Assembly: GCA_963756715.1 (NCBI GenBank)
Contig: CAVWOV010000019.1
Coordinates: 124,001 to 188,000 of the forward strand
DNA from: VAZQ01 sp963756715
GTDB lineage: Bacteria; Pseudomonadota; Alphaproteobacteria; Rhizobiales; Xanthobacteraceae
DNA length: 64,000 nt
Reading direction: 5' to 3'
Shown here: piece by piece, positions 8,580 to 16,655 of the stretch
Layout: each line of letters opens with the position of its first letter
Position numbering within the stretch: position 1 is the first letter of the stretch
Made by a program: the position numbers and the translations under genes
Notes under the pieces: generated by a model
The model's database searches: none
Seen by the model: only the letters and a program-made list of their open reading frames with translations
What the model was told of the DNA's origin: nothing

Positions 8580-8932
8580 GAGGAAGGATCTACTTCCTTA
8601 GCACCTTGACCGGCAGCCGGAGGCGAAACCGGCGTACCCCGCGCTCAACGGGGGACGCGGCTTAAAGCAACGACGGAGCGGGCTTCTTTGGTCTCGTCGA
8701 CCCTCCAAAGGTCGACACCGTAGAGGCTTGTCCTTCTTTGCCGGCCGTGCGGATCGGGTTCTCCCGCTCCAATCCAAGGCAGCATCGCCGGGTGAAGAAC
8801 CCTCCGCGTTCGACGTGTCTCCATCGCACGCCAGCGCAGAGCGACCTCACCCGCTGACGCCGGGCGGTTTTCCGCCTGAACTTCAACCTGAGCGGCACGC
8901 CGCTCATTGAACCTTGGGTGAGGAGAGCGCCA
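8580..8932 (+). ncRNA. Probable speF-type structured leader RNA of the ornithine decarboxylase operon
   Basis: A ~350-nt leader precedes the decarboxylase and is rich in stems. Stems include GCCGG/CCGGC (8616-8633), CCCCG/CGGGG (8637-8653), a perfect 7-bp GTCGACC/GGTCGAC hairpin (8696-8716), and GAGCGG/CCGCTC (8890-8905) enclosed by TTCAA/TTGAA. CCTCACCC at 8845-8852 is exactly complementary to GGGTGAGG at 8916-8923, which is next to the GAGGAGAG ribosome-binding site. Refolding could therefore hide or expose the start. A structured element called speF is known upstream of alphaproteobacterial ornithine decarboxylase genes. Position and stems fit, but no covariance search was possible. Confidence 0.6.
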
Positions 8933-10063
8933 ATGACCACGCGCATCCGCGAATTCCTGCGCAACCGCCGCGACGACGGGCCCTGCCTCGTCGTCGACCT
9001 CGACGTCGTGCGCGAGAACTATCAGGCCTTCGCACAGGCTCTGCCGGACAGCCGGGTGTTCTACGCCGTGAAGGCGAACCCGGCGCCCGAGTTGCTGCGC
9101 CTGCTGGCCTCGCTTGGCTCCTGCTTCGACACCGCTTCGGTCGCCGAGATCGAGATGGTGCTCGCGGCCGGCGTGACGGCGAATCGCATCTCGTACGGCA
9201 ACACCATCAAGAAGGAGCGCGACATCGCACGGGCCCATGAGCTCGGCGTGCGGCTCTTTGCCGTCGACTGCAAGCCCGAGGTGGACAAGATCGCCCGCGC
9301 GGCGCCTGGCGCCAAGGTGTTCTGCCGCTTCCTGTTCGGCTGTGCGGGCGCCGAATGGCCGCTCTCGCGCAAGTTCGGCTGCGACACCGAGATGGCCGTC
9401 GAGGTGCTGGAGCACGCCCACCGGGCGGGGCTCGAAGCGTGCGGCGTGTCGTTCCACGTCGGCTCGCAGCAGCGCCGTACGCAGGCCTGGGACGAGGCGC
9501 TCAAGTCGGCCGCGACGATCTTCCGCGCCTGCGCGGAGCGTGGGATCAACCTCACGATGGTCAACCTCGGCGGCGGTTTCCCGACCAAGTACCTCAAGGA
9601 AGTGCCGGCGGTGCAGAACTACGGCCGCTCGATCTTCCGGGCGCTGCGTAAGCACTTCGGCAACCGCATCCCGGAGACCATCATCGAGCCCGGACGTGGC
9701 ATGGTCGGCAATGCCGGCGTGATCGAGGCCGAGGTCGTTCTGGTCTCGAAGAAGAGCGAACGCGAGGAGGTGCGCTGGGTCTATCTCGACATCGGCAAGT
9801 TCGGCGGTCTCGCCGAGACGATGGACGAATCGATTCGGTACCCGATTCGCACGCCGCGCGACGGTGACCCTTTGGCGCCATGCGTTCTGGCGGGTCCGAC
9901 CTGTGACTCGGCGGACGTGATGTACGAGAAGAAGCCGTACGACCTGCCGATCAGCCTCGAGATCGGCGACAAGGTGCTGATCGAAGGCACCGGGGCGTAT
10001 ACGGCGACTTACTCGGCGGTCGCATTCAACGGCTTCGCGCCGCTGAAGACCTACCACATCTGA
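8933..10063 (+). CDS. Ornithine (or ornithine/lysine) decarboxylase, alanine-racemase fold
   Basis: 376-residue PLP enzyme of fold type III that makes putrescine (or cadaverine) from ornithine (or lysine). K47 in FYAVKANPAPELL is the PLP-binding lysine. Further motifs are SFHVGSQQ, VNLGGGFPTKYL, EPGRGMVGNAGV and the catalytic cysteine in GPTCDSADVMY, all of the eukaryote-like ODC group. The ATG at 8933 follows GAGGAGAG; upstream in-frame codons lie inside the leader RNA. First gene of the ODC-GNAT-homospermidine synthase set, so ornithine is the favoured substrate. Confidence 0.9.
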   Translation: MTTRIREFLRNRRDDGPCLVVDLDVVRENYQAFAQALPDSRVFYAVKANPAPELLRLLASLGSCFDTASVAEIEMVLAAGVTANRISYGNTIKKERDIARAHELGVRLFAVDCKPEVDKIARAAPGAKVFCRFLFGCAGAEWPLSRKFGCDTEMAVEVLEHAHRAGLEACGVSFHVGSQQRRTQAWDEALKSAATIFRACAERGINLTMVNLGGGFPTKYLKEVPAVQNYGRSIFRALRKHFGNRIPETIIEPGRGMVGNAGVIEAEVVLVSKKSEREEVRWVYLDIGKFGGLAETMDESIRYPIRTPRDGDPLAPCVLAGPTCDSADVMYEKKPYDLPISLEIGDKVLIEGTGAYTATYSAVAFNGFAPLKTYHI

Positions 10064-10084
10064 GCGGTTCGCCGCTCGTCGCTG

Positions 10085-10106
10085 GGAGCCGGCTCAGGCC
10101 GGCTCC
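10085..10106 (+). terminator. Strong hairpin after the decarboxylase gene
   Basis: GGAGCCGGC and GCCGGCTCC form a perfect 9-bp stem with a TCAG loop, followed by a pyrimidine-rich stretch rather than a pure T-run. It may attenuate transcription into the downstream acetyltransferase and synthase genes. Confidence 0.5.
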
Positions 10107-10164
10107 TCTCCCGTCAATCACGCTCAATCCGACTGACAACGCCTCTCACGAGGCGGGGAAAGGC

Positions 10165-10743
10165 ATGGCCATGATCACGATTCGTCAGGAGACCCCCCGC
10201 GATATTGTCGCGCGCGAAGCATTGCTGGATCAGGCGTTCGGTGAGCGCCGCACGGCGAAGACTGCCGAGCGGCTGCGCGAGGACCGGATGCCCGCGGAAC
10301 ATTTATCGTTCGTCGCAACCGACCATCGGCGCGTGATCGGCACCGTACGGCTGTGGGACATTTCGGCGGGACCAGGGCGGCCGGCGCTGCTGCTTGGACC
10401 CGTTGCGGTCGCGTGCGACCACCAAAGTCGCGGCGTCGGAGCGGCCTTGATGCGTCACTCGCTGGACGAGGCGGCAAAGCTTGGCCATACGGCCGTGCTG
10501 CTGGTGGGCGACGCGCCGTATTACGGCCGCTTCGGCTTCTCCGCCGAGGGGACCGGTTCGCTGTGGCTGCCGGGCCCTTATGAGCGCCACCGCCTGCTCG
10601 GGCGCGAATTCGTGCCCGGCGCCCTTGCTGGTGCGCGGGGGCTTGTGAGCGCGGCCGGCCGGTGCGAGCCGAAGCCCGATCTTGCCGCCCTCATTGCCGG
10701 GCTTGCCCGCAACGATCGTCCGCTCTCATCACGCGCGGCCTAA
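10165..10743 (+). CDS. GNAT-family N-acetyltransferase (YhbS-like)
   Basis: 192 residues. The acetyl-CoA-binding motif A is LLLGPVAVACDHQSRGVGAALM (residues ~73-94), followed by HTAVLLVGDAPYYGRFGF, which is typical of YhbS-like GNAT proteins. It lies between ornithine decarboxylase and homospermidine synthase on the same strand, so a polyamine could be its substrate, but the family is broad and this is inference. A GGGGAAAGG site precedes the start; a second ATG lies two codons downstream. Confidence 0.8.
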   Translation: MAMITIRQETPRDIVAREALLDQAFGERRTAKTAERLREDRMPAEHLSFVATDHRRVIGTVRLWDISAGPGRPALLLGPVAVACDHQSRGVGAALMRHSLDEAAKLGHTAVLLVGDAPYYGRFGFSAEGTGSLWLPGPYERHRLLGREFVPGALAGARGLVSAAGRCEPKPDLAALIAGLARNDRPLSSRAA

Positions 10744-10767
10744 CCCCCTTGCCTTGGAGCTACTAAT

Positions 10768-12219
10768 ATGAACGCGTTGACCAGCATGTCCGACAGTCAC
10801 GTCCTGCACGCTGAATTTGCCGGTCCGATCGTCATGATCGGCTTCGGCTCCATCGGCCGCGGCGTGCTGCCGCTGCTTGAGCGCCATATTGGCTTCGATC
10901 GATCGAAGTTCGTCGTCGTCGACCCGGTCGACACCGATCGAGTCCTGCTCGACGAGCGTGGCCTGCGGTTCGAGAAGCATGCGATCACCAAGGAGAACTA
11001 CCGGCAGATTCTCAAGCCGATGCTCACCGGCGGTCCCGGCCGCGGCATGATCATCAACCTGTCGGTCGACACCTCCTCGGCCGATCTGATGGATTTCTGC
11101 AAAGACATCGATGCCCACTACATCGATACGGTGTGCGAACCGTGGCCCGGCTTCTACACCAATGCCAAGGCGTCGATCTCGCAGCGCTCGAACTATGCGC
11201 TGCGCGACGGCGTGCTCGACGTCCGCCGCCGCCGGCCCGGCGGCGTGACTGCCGTGAGCTGCTGCGGGGCGAACCCCGGCATGGTGTCATGGATGGTCAA
11301 GCAGGCGCTGCTCGACATCGCCCGCGACACCGGCATCACGCACGACGAGCCGAAGACGCGCGAGGACTGGGCGCGGCTGATGCAGCGCGTCGGCGTCAAG
11401 GGCATCCATATCGCCGAGCGCGATACCCAGCGCGCGCGCGATCCCAAGCCGCGCGGCATGTTCATCAATACGTGGTCGGTCGAAGGGTTCTGCTCGGAAG
11501 GTCTGCAGCCCGCCGAACTCGGCTGGGGCACCCACGAAAAGCACATGCCGGCGATTGGTCACCGCCATGATTTCGGCTGCGACGCCGCGATCTACCTGAC
11601 GCGGCCGGGCGCCGGCACGCGCGTGCGGTCGTGGACGCCGACCGCGCAGGCCCAGCACGGCTTCCTGGTGACGCATAACGAGTCGATCTCGATCGCCGAC
11701 TACTTCACGCTGCGCGAAGACGGGAAGGCGGTCTACCGGCCGACCTGCCACTACGCCTACCACCCGTGCGACGACGCGGTGCTGTCGTTGCACGAAATGG
11801 CGGGCGCGGCATGGCAGCGCCAGCCGGAATGGAAGATCCTTGACGAGCACGAGATCGTCGACGGCATCGACGAGCTCGGCGTGCTGCTCTACGGCCACGC
11901 CAAGAACGCCTACTGGTACGGCTCGCAGCTCTCGATCGAGGAGACCCGCAAGCTCGCGCCCTACCAGAACGCAACCGGGCTGCAGGTGACGTCGGCGGTG
12001 CTCGCCGGCATCGTCTGGATGCTGGAAAATCCGGATCGCGGCATCATCGAAGCCGACGAGATGGACTTCCGCCGCTGCCTGGAAATTCAGCGGCCCTATC
12101 TCGGACCGGTGATCGGCCGCTATACCGACTGGACGCCGCTTGCCAACCGCGACGGGCTGTTCCCGGAGGATGTGGACACCAGCGATCCCTGGCAGTTCAA
12201 GAACGTGCTGGTGACCTGA
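10768..12219 (+). CDS. hss: Homospermidine synthase
   Basis: 483 residues, the normal length for bacterial homospermidine synthase, which makes sym-homospermidine from putrescine with NAD as prosthetic group. The Rossmann motif is IVMIGFGSIGRGVLPLLERH near the N-terminus. Other stretches are SCCGANPGMVSWMVKQALLD and TWSVEGFCSEGLQPAELGWG. It is 24 bp after the GNAT gene and ~0.7 kb after ornithine decarboxylase, a linkage common in alphaproteobacteria. Together the operon converts ornithine to homospermidine. Confidence 0.93.
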   Translation: MNALTSMSDSHVLHAEFAGPIVMIGFGSIGRGVLPLLERHIGFDRSKFVVVDPVDTDRVLLDERGLRFEKHAITKENYRQILKPMLTGGPGRGMIINLSVDTSSADLMDFCKDIDAHYIDTVCEPWPGFYTNAKASISQRSNYALRDGVLDVRRRRPGGVTAVSCCGANPGMVSWMVKQALLDIARDTGITHDEPKTREDWARLMQRVGVKGIHIAERDTQRARDPKPRGMFINTWSVEGFCSEGLQPAELGWGTHEKHMPAIGHRHDFGCDAAIYLTRPGAGTRVRSWTPTAQAQHGFLVTHNESISIADYFTLREDGKAVYRPTCHYAYHPCDDAVLSLHEMAGAAWQRQPEWKILDEHEIVDGIDELGVLLYGHAKNAYWYGSQLSIEETRKLAPYQNATGLQVTSAVLAGIVWMLENPDRGIIEADEMDFRRCLEIQRPYLGPVIGRYTDWTPLANRDGLFPEDVDTSDPWQFKNVLVT

Positions 12220-12225
12220 CGCATT

Positions 12226-12250
12226 GCGGCGGCGGTATTGCCGCCGCCGC
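12226..12250. terminator. Bidirectional terminator between hss and the ABC operon
   Basis: GCGGCGGCGG and CCGCCGCCGC make a perfect 10-bp stem with a five-base loop between two convergent genes. A T-rich stretch (ATTTTGATTT) follows about 20 bases later on the plus strand. Confidence 0.6.
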
Positions 12251-12285
12251 GAACGCGTCCATTTTGATTTGCCGAACCGGCCGAG

Positions 12286-13117
12286 CTATCGGCTGAGATG
12301 GAATTCCGCCTCGCGGGCTTCCTTCATCAGCGTGTTCCAGACCAATTCACGCAGTTCGGCAAAGCGGGTTTCCCGCAATGTCTCCCGCGTCCGTGGATGC
12401 GGCAAGTCGACCGGAACAACCGTCTGGATGCTGCTGGGGCGGCCCTTCAGCACGAAGACGCGATCGCCCATCAGCACCGCCTCCTCGATCGAGTGAGTCA
12501 CAAAGATCATGCTGGTCGGGCGCGCCTCCCAGATGCGCAGCAATTCGAACTGCAGGATTTCGCGGGTCTGCGCATCGACCGCGGCGAACGGCTCGTCCAT
12601 CAGCAGCACGCTCGGCTCGATCGCGAGCGCACGCGCAAGGCCGCAACGTTGCTGCATGCCGCCCGACATCTGGTAGGGATAGGCCTGCTCAAAGCCCTCA
12701 AGCCCGACGAGCTTGATGAAGCGCGGCACGCGCTCGGCGATCTCGGCGCTGGAAGCACCGCCCATCCGTAGGCCGTAAGCGACGTTGTCGTAGACCGTCT
12801 TCCAGGGGAAAAGGCCGAAATGCTGGAAGACCATCGCCATGCCGGCGATCGGCTCGGTGACCCGCTCGCGTCCGTACCAGATTTCGCCTTCATCGACCGG
12901 AAGCAAGCCGTCCACACAGCGCAGCAGCGTGGTCTTGCCGCAACCCGACGGGCCCGACAATGGTCACGATCTCGCGCTCGCCAAGATCGAAGTCGATGCC
13001 GCGAAAGACTTCGAGTGCGCCATACCGCTTCGCAAGGCCGCGCACCCGGATGCGCGCCGACGGCGTTGCCATCTGCGCCGGCATTCCGGTCTGTTCCTGC
13101 GTGGCAGTTGCGGTCAT
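12286..13117 (-). CDS. ABC transporter ATP-binding protein (NitT/TauT type), frameshifted in Walker A
   Basis: ATPase subunit of a nitrate/sulfonate/taurine-type importer. The N-terminal part (RIRVRGLAKRYGALEVF to EIVTIVGP) is in one frame; the rest from the SGCGKTTLLRCVDG part of Walker A onwards is in another. One surplus base near 12948-12952 splits the P-loop; without it the motif is GPSGCGKTT. Downstream are the signature LSGG-type stretch (YQMSGGMQQRCGLARALA), Walker B (VLLMDEPFAAVD) and the H-loop (FVTHSIEEA). It follows the permease gene and so completes the transporter. Confidence 0.85.
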
Positions 13118-13150
13118 GCTGTTTCCTCGGGTGCCCTTGCCGGAAGCCGG

Positions 13151-13987
13151 TTACGTGTCGGCGCGGCTCCACGGCGCGATCCGGCGCTCAAGCCGTTTGA
13201 GCACCGCGGTGAGCGTCACGCCGAGGAACATCAGAAGGATCACCGGCACGAAGGTCTTGTCCATTTCGAAGATATTGGCGTAGCGCGTGATCATGTATCC
13301 GAGGCCCGAGATCGTGGTGTAGAACTCGGCGATCACCATGCCGACCAGCCCGCGCCCGATCGCCAGCCGGATTCCGGCCGCGATGTAGGGAACCGCGAAC
13401 GGCAGCAGCACGTCCTTCCACATCTGCCATTCACTGGAGCGGAATGAGCGGGCAACTTCGATCATGTTCTTGTCGCATTCGCGAACCCCCTGATACGTGT
13501 TGATCAGGATGGGGAAGACGGCGAACAGGAACACGACGAGGATCTTCGCCTTCATGTAGATGCCGAACCACAGCACCAGGATCGGCACCAGCGCGACCAT
13601 CGGCGTCGCGTAGAGCGCATTGATGGGCAGATCGAGCGCCCAGTCGACCGGACGCACGCGGGCCATCAGCACGGCAAGCGGAATGCCGATCACGATGGCG
13701 AAGCCCAGCCCGTAGAACAGCACCTCCAGGCTCTGCAGCAGATAGTGCGGCAACTCACCGGACAGCGTGAGATTGACGAATGCGACTGTGATCTTCGAGG
13801 GGTAGGAAAAGAAGATCGGGTTGACCAGCGGTCCGGCCACTTCCCACAACGCCAGAATCAGGATCAGGAAGCCGTAACGATAGAACGCCCTGCGTTGCCA
13901 GAACGGAGTCCGGTCTTTCTTGGCAGCCGCAACTGGCGGCTGCGCGATGGCGACCTCGCCGATCTGCGCCTCATTGATTGCGCTCAT
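13151..13987 (-). CDS. ABC transporter permease (SsuC/TauC type)
   Basis: About 278 residues with six predicted membrane segments and the binding-protein-dependent permease EAA loop (ARSFRSSEWQMWKDVLLPFAVPYIAAGIRLAIG). The N-terminus is a long cytoplasmic tail (MSAINEAQIGEVAIAQ). The start at 13987 is preferred over the open frame to 14074 because GCAGGAGCG lies just upstream. It is the sole permease here, so it probably acts as a homodimer with the ATPase 30 bp downstream. Confidence 0.85.
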   Translation of the reverse strand: MSAINEAQIGEVAIAQPPVAAAKKDRTPFWQRRAFYRYGFLILILALWEVAGPLVNPIFFSYPSKITVAFVNLTLSGELPHYLLQSLEVLFYGLGFAIVIGIPLAVLMARVRPVDWALDLPINALYATPMVALVPILVLWFGIYMKAKILVVFLFAVFPILINTYQGVRECDKNMIEVARSFRSSEWQMWKDVLLPFAVPYIAAGIRLAIGRGLVGMVIAEFYTTISGLGYMITRYANIFEMDKTFVPVILLMFLGVTLTAVLKRLERRIAPWSRADT

Positions 13988-14110
13988 TTCGATCGCTCCT
14001 GCTGGAACCGCCGATGGTTTCCATTCGCCCCAGCGACGTGTCGCGACAACCGAGCGAGCGGACGCTACCGTCACTCCGGCAGAGTCCGCCCGGTCAAATT
14101 TACGCAGCCG

Positions 14111-15127
14111 TCAACTCGCAGGGGACACGCACATCGGCCCTTTCCACTCGCCCAGTTCCTTGATCGCCTTGTTGGCGAACGACAGATCGACGATATCCTC
14201 ATACTTCGGCGTCTTGCCTGGCGGGATATTACCGACTTTCGTCATCAGCTCGGCGGTAAAATTCACGCGGTCCGGCGTCAGGCCGTGATTGGCGTCCCAG
14301 ATGCAGTTCTTCACCATGAAGTCGTACGACTTCTCGACGACGTCCTTCGGCAGTTCGGTGTACTTGACCAGGATCGGCACGACCTTGGCCTTGTCGGTGT
14401 ACATGATGCGGGTGGCCTCGATCGTGCCCTTGACGAAAGCCTGCAACGCCGCCTGCTTTTCCTTCGCGGTCTTGTCGGTCACCGCCATCACGTTGAACAG
14501 GTTCTTCGGCTGGATTTCCCACAATCGCGCGATGGCATGCAGGCTCGGGATCTTGCTTTGCGCGACGATCTCCTGCTCGACATGCAAGATCGCGGTGTCG
14601 ATCTGGTTGGCCACCAGCGCCGGGACGTCCTCCGAGGCGATGCTGACGAAATTGACGTCCTTTGGATCAATCTTGGCGGCGCGCAATACGCCCCTTGCCA
14701 GCACGTCGGCGAAGCCGCCGGGCTGCTGGATGCCGATGCGTTTGCCCTTGAGATCGGCCATGGTCTTGATGTCTTTGTTGACGACCATCGAGGCTTCGAG
14801 CTTGGGCGCGAATGCGAGAATGATCTTCGTCGGCGCGCCTTTGGCGAGGCCAATGATCGAGAACGGACCCGAGGCCGAAGCAATATCGGCATTGCCGGCG
14901 ACCATGGCGCGATAGGTCTTGACGCCGCCCTCAAGCTGGACGGTGTCGACCGTGAGCCCTTCCTTCTTGTAGAGGCCAAGCTCGCGCGCGATATGAATCG
15001 GCATATGCACGATGTTCGGCGGCGTCGTCGGCATGGCGACGACCAGCTTCGATTCGGCGTTCGCCGCGCCGGGCGCCGCCAACAACATGACCGCGAAAAC
15101 TGCTGATGCTGTGCGTAGTTGAACCAT
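14111..15127 (-). CDS. ABC transporter substrate-binding protein (NMT1/SsuA-like)
   Basis: About 338 residues with a clear signal peptide (hydrophobic core AVFAVMLLAAPGA, cleavage near ANA-ES). It is a periplasmic binding protein of the NMT1/SsuA group: PNIVHMPIHIARELGLYKKE is the usual ligand-entry start, then GNADIASASGPFS. The start at 15127 follows AGGGAGAG. It heads the minus-strand transporter operon (binding protein, permease, ATPase). The ligand cannot be read from sequence; aromatic sulfonates, nitrile-like compounds or pyrimidine precursors are all possible for this family. Confidence 0.85.
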   Translation of the reverse strand: MVQLRTASAVFAVMLLAAPGAANAESKLVVAMPTTPPNIVHMPIHIARELGLYKKEGLTVDTVQLEGGVKTYRAMVAGNADIASASGPFSIIGLAKGAPTKIILAFAPKLEASMVVNKDIKTMADLKGKRIGIQQPGGFADVLARGVLRAAKIDPKDVNFVSIASEDVPALVANQIDTAILHVEQEIVAQSKIPSLHAIARLWEIQPKNLFNVMAVTDKTAKEKQAALQAFVKGTIEATRIMYTDKAKVVPILVKYTELPKDVVEKSYDFMVKNCIWDANHGLTPDRVNFTAELMTKVGNIPPGKTPKYEDIVDLSFANKAIKELGEWKGPMCVSPAS

Positions 15128-15294
15128 GCGTTGCTCTCCCTGTTTCGATCCCCGGAGTCCGGCTTCGGCCATGAGCCGGCCATTACGGTTCTTATCTGTG
15201 AAATGCTATCATCGGATTGCCCACCCGGGCACCTTGTGCGGCGTACCCGCATGCGGCGTGTGGTCACGGTTGAACCGCGTATCGAATCGGCTGG

Positions 15295-15471
15295 ACTTCA
15301 ACCTGAAGGACGCGATGTTCATCGACCTCGGGGGACTGCGCGCCTTCAAGGGCAGCCAGCTATTCGATCCCGGCCGGCGTCGACCTGAAAGATTATCCCA
15401 GCGTGGTGATCTGGTGCGACCGCTTCAGCGTGCTTATTTCGCCCGCCGACCTCACCGCCGCAGCAAAATGA
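15295..15471 (+). pseudogene. DM13-domain remnant (electron-transfer-like domain), truncated and frameshifted
   Basis: One frame reads NLKDAMFIDLGGLRAFKGSQ and, after a slip near 15361-15370, another frame reads PAGVDLKDYPSVVIWCDRFS then VLISPADLTAAAK and a TGA at 15469-15471. Together these form the end of a DM13 domain, including its conserved VVIWC motif. There is no N-terminal half or signal peptide: the region upstream runs into the divergent binding-protein gene. I read it as a decayed fragment. The slip itself could be a sequence error, but the missing N-terminus could not. Confidence 0.5.
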
Positions 15472-15626
15472 GGTCGCCAAGGCGTCCGGCCGAGCGGCGT
15501 CTTTCGGGAGGATCGGAACCAGTCCCCGCGCATCACGCAGCCTGAGCGGACATCCGCATGGTTGTCGTTGCTGGCATTATCATGAGAGCATTAAGCGGCC
15601 GAACCGTTTTCAGGCCAAAGGATTCC

Positions 15627-16655
15627 ATGCCGCGCAGGAAATTTGCCTGGGCTTCCCTGCCCGACGAGCAGTTGCTCCAATTGCGCCTGCGCGATCTCAA
15701 GGTGACTGTCAAAGGCACCTGGCTCGAAGATTGCCTCAACGCACTGCATGAGGAACTGGCGCAACGCGATATCCGGATCCGGCCGCACGCCTGGATTTCA
15801 AGCGAGTGGTTCAGCCCGGACAACACACCGGGGATTGCGTTCCCGTTCTATCTTGCACATCCCAGGTTGATGCAGCTCGAGAAGAAGAAGATCCTCGACG
15901 TGGAGGGCGGCACCTGGTCGGAATGCATGCGCATTCTGCGTCACGAAGCCGGGCACGTCGTCCAGCATGCCTATCAGTTGCACAGCCGGCGCAGGTGGCA
16001 GCGCCTGTTCGGCGCATCGTCGAAACATTATCCAAGCTATTACCGGCCGAACCCGGCGAGTCGGCATTTTGTTCAGCACTTGCGGCTGTGGTATGCGCAG
16101 AGCCATCCGGATGAGGATTTTGCCGAAACCTTCGCAGTCTGGCTGCGGCCCCGTTCGAACTGGCGTACGCGCTACGCCGGATGGCCGGCGCTACGGAAGC
16201 TTGAATATGTCGACGAGCTGATGACCGAAATCGCATCGCAACGGCCACTGCTGACCCGCCGGGAGCGCGTCGAGCCGCTCAGCCAACTGACCGTCACATT
16301 GGCCGAGCATTATCGGAAGAAGCTTGCTCTTTACGCGTTCGAGACGCCGAAGACCTACGACCGCGATCTGCATCGGCTGTTCTCCGCCGATCCGAAGCAT
16401 CACCGTTCGCAGGCGGCTTCGGTCTTCATCCGGCGCAACCGCGCGCAGATCAGAGAGCTGGTTTCGCGGTGGACCGGCGAATACCAGCTTACGCTGGACG
16501 CCGTTCTTGACGACATCATCGCCCGCTGCCGCGAGCTTAACCTGCGCGCGGTCGGTCCGGAGCGCAAATTGATGATGGAATTCACCGTGCTGCTAACCGC
16601 CAAGACTGTCCATGCGTTGTTCGGCCCGTTGCGGCGAAAGTGGATCGCGCTATGA
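15627..16655 (+). CDS. Putative zinc-binding metallopeptidase (COG4307 / Peptidase_Mx type)
   Basis: About 342 residues. The gluzincin site is H106-E-A-G-H110 with a likely third ligand E167 in HPDEDFAETFAVWL. Flanking family motifs are PHAWISSEWFSPDNTPGIAF and FYLAHPRLM. The N-terminal zinc ribbon present in many COG4307 proteins is absent. There is no signal peptide, so it is cytoplasmic. Its stop overlaps the ATP-grasp start (ATGA), so the two are translationally coupled. The start at 15627 has AAAGGA upstream and a family-like N-terminus. The substrate is unknown. Confidence 0.8.
   Translation: MPRRKFAWASLPDEQLLQLRLRDLKVTVKGTWLEDCLNALHEELAQRDIRIRPHAWISSEWFSPDNTPGIAFPFYLAHPRLMQLEKKKILDVEGGTWSECMRILRHEAGHVVQHAYQLHSRRRWQRLFGASSKHYPSYYRPNPASRHFVQHLRLWYAQSHPDEDFAETFAVWLRPRSNWRTRYAGWPALRKLEYVDELMTEIASQRPLLTRRERVEPLSQLTVTLAEHYRKKLALYAFETPKTYDRDLHRLFSADPKHHRSQAASVFIRRNRAQIRELVSRWTGEYQLTLDAVLDDIIARCRELNLRAVGPERKLMMEFTVLLTAKTVHALFGPLRRKWIAL

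Noticed and set aside
8645..10057. 470-codon open frame on the minus strand
   Set aside because: Antisense of ornithine decarboxylase and its leader; composition is shadow-like (RRR, DHR) and no start signal is present.
13745..15106. 453-codon open frame on the plus strand
   Set aside because: Antisense of the binding protein and permease genes; no recognisable domain.
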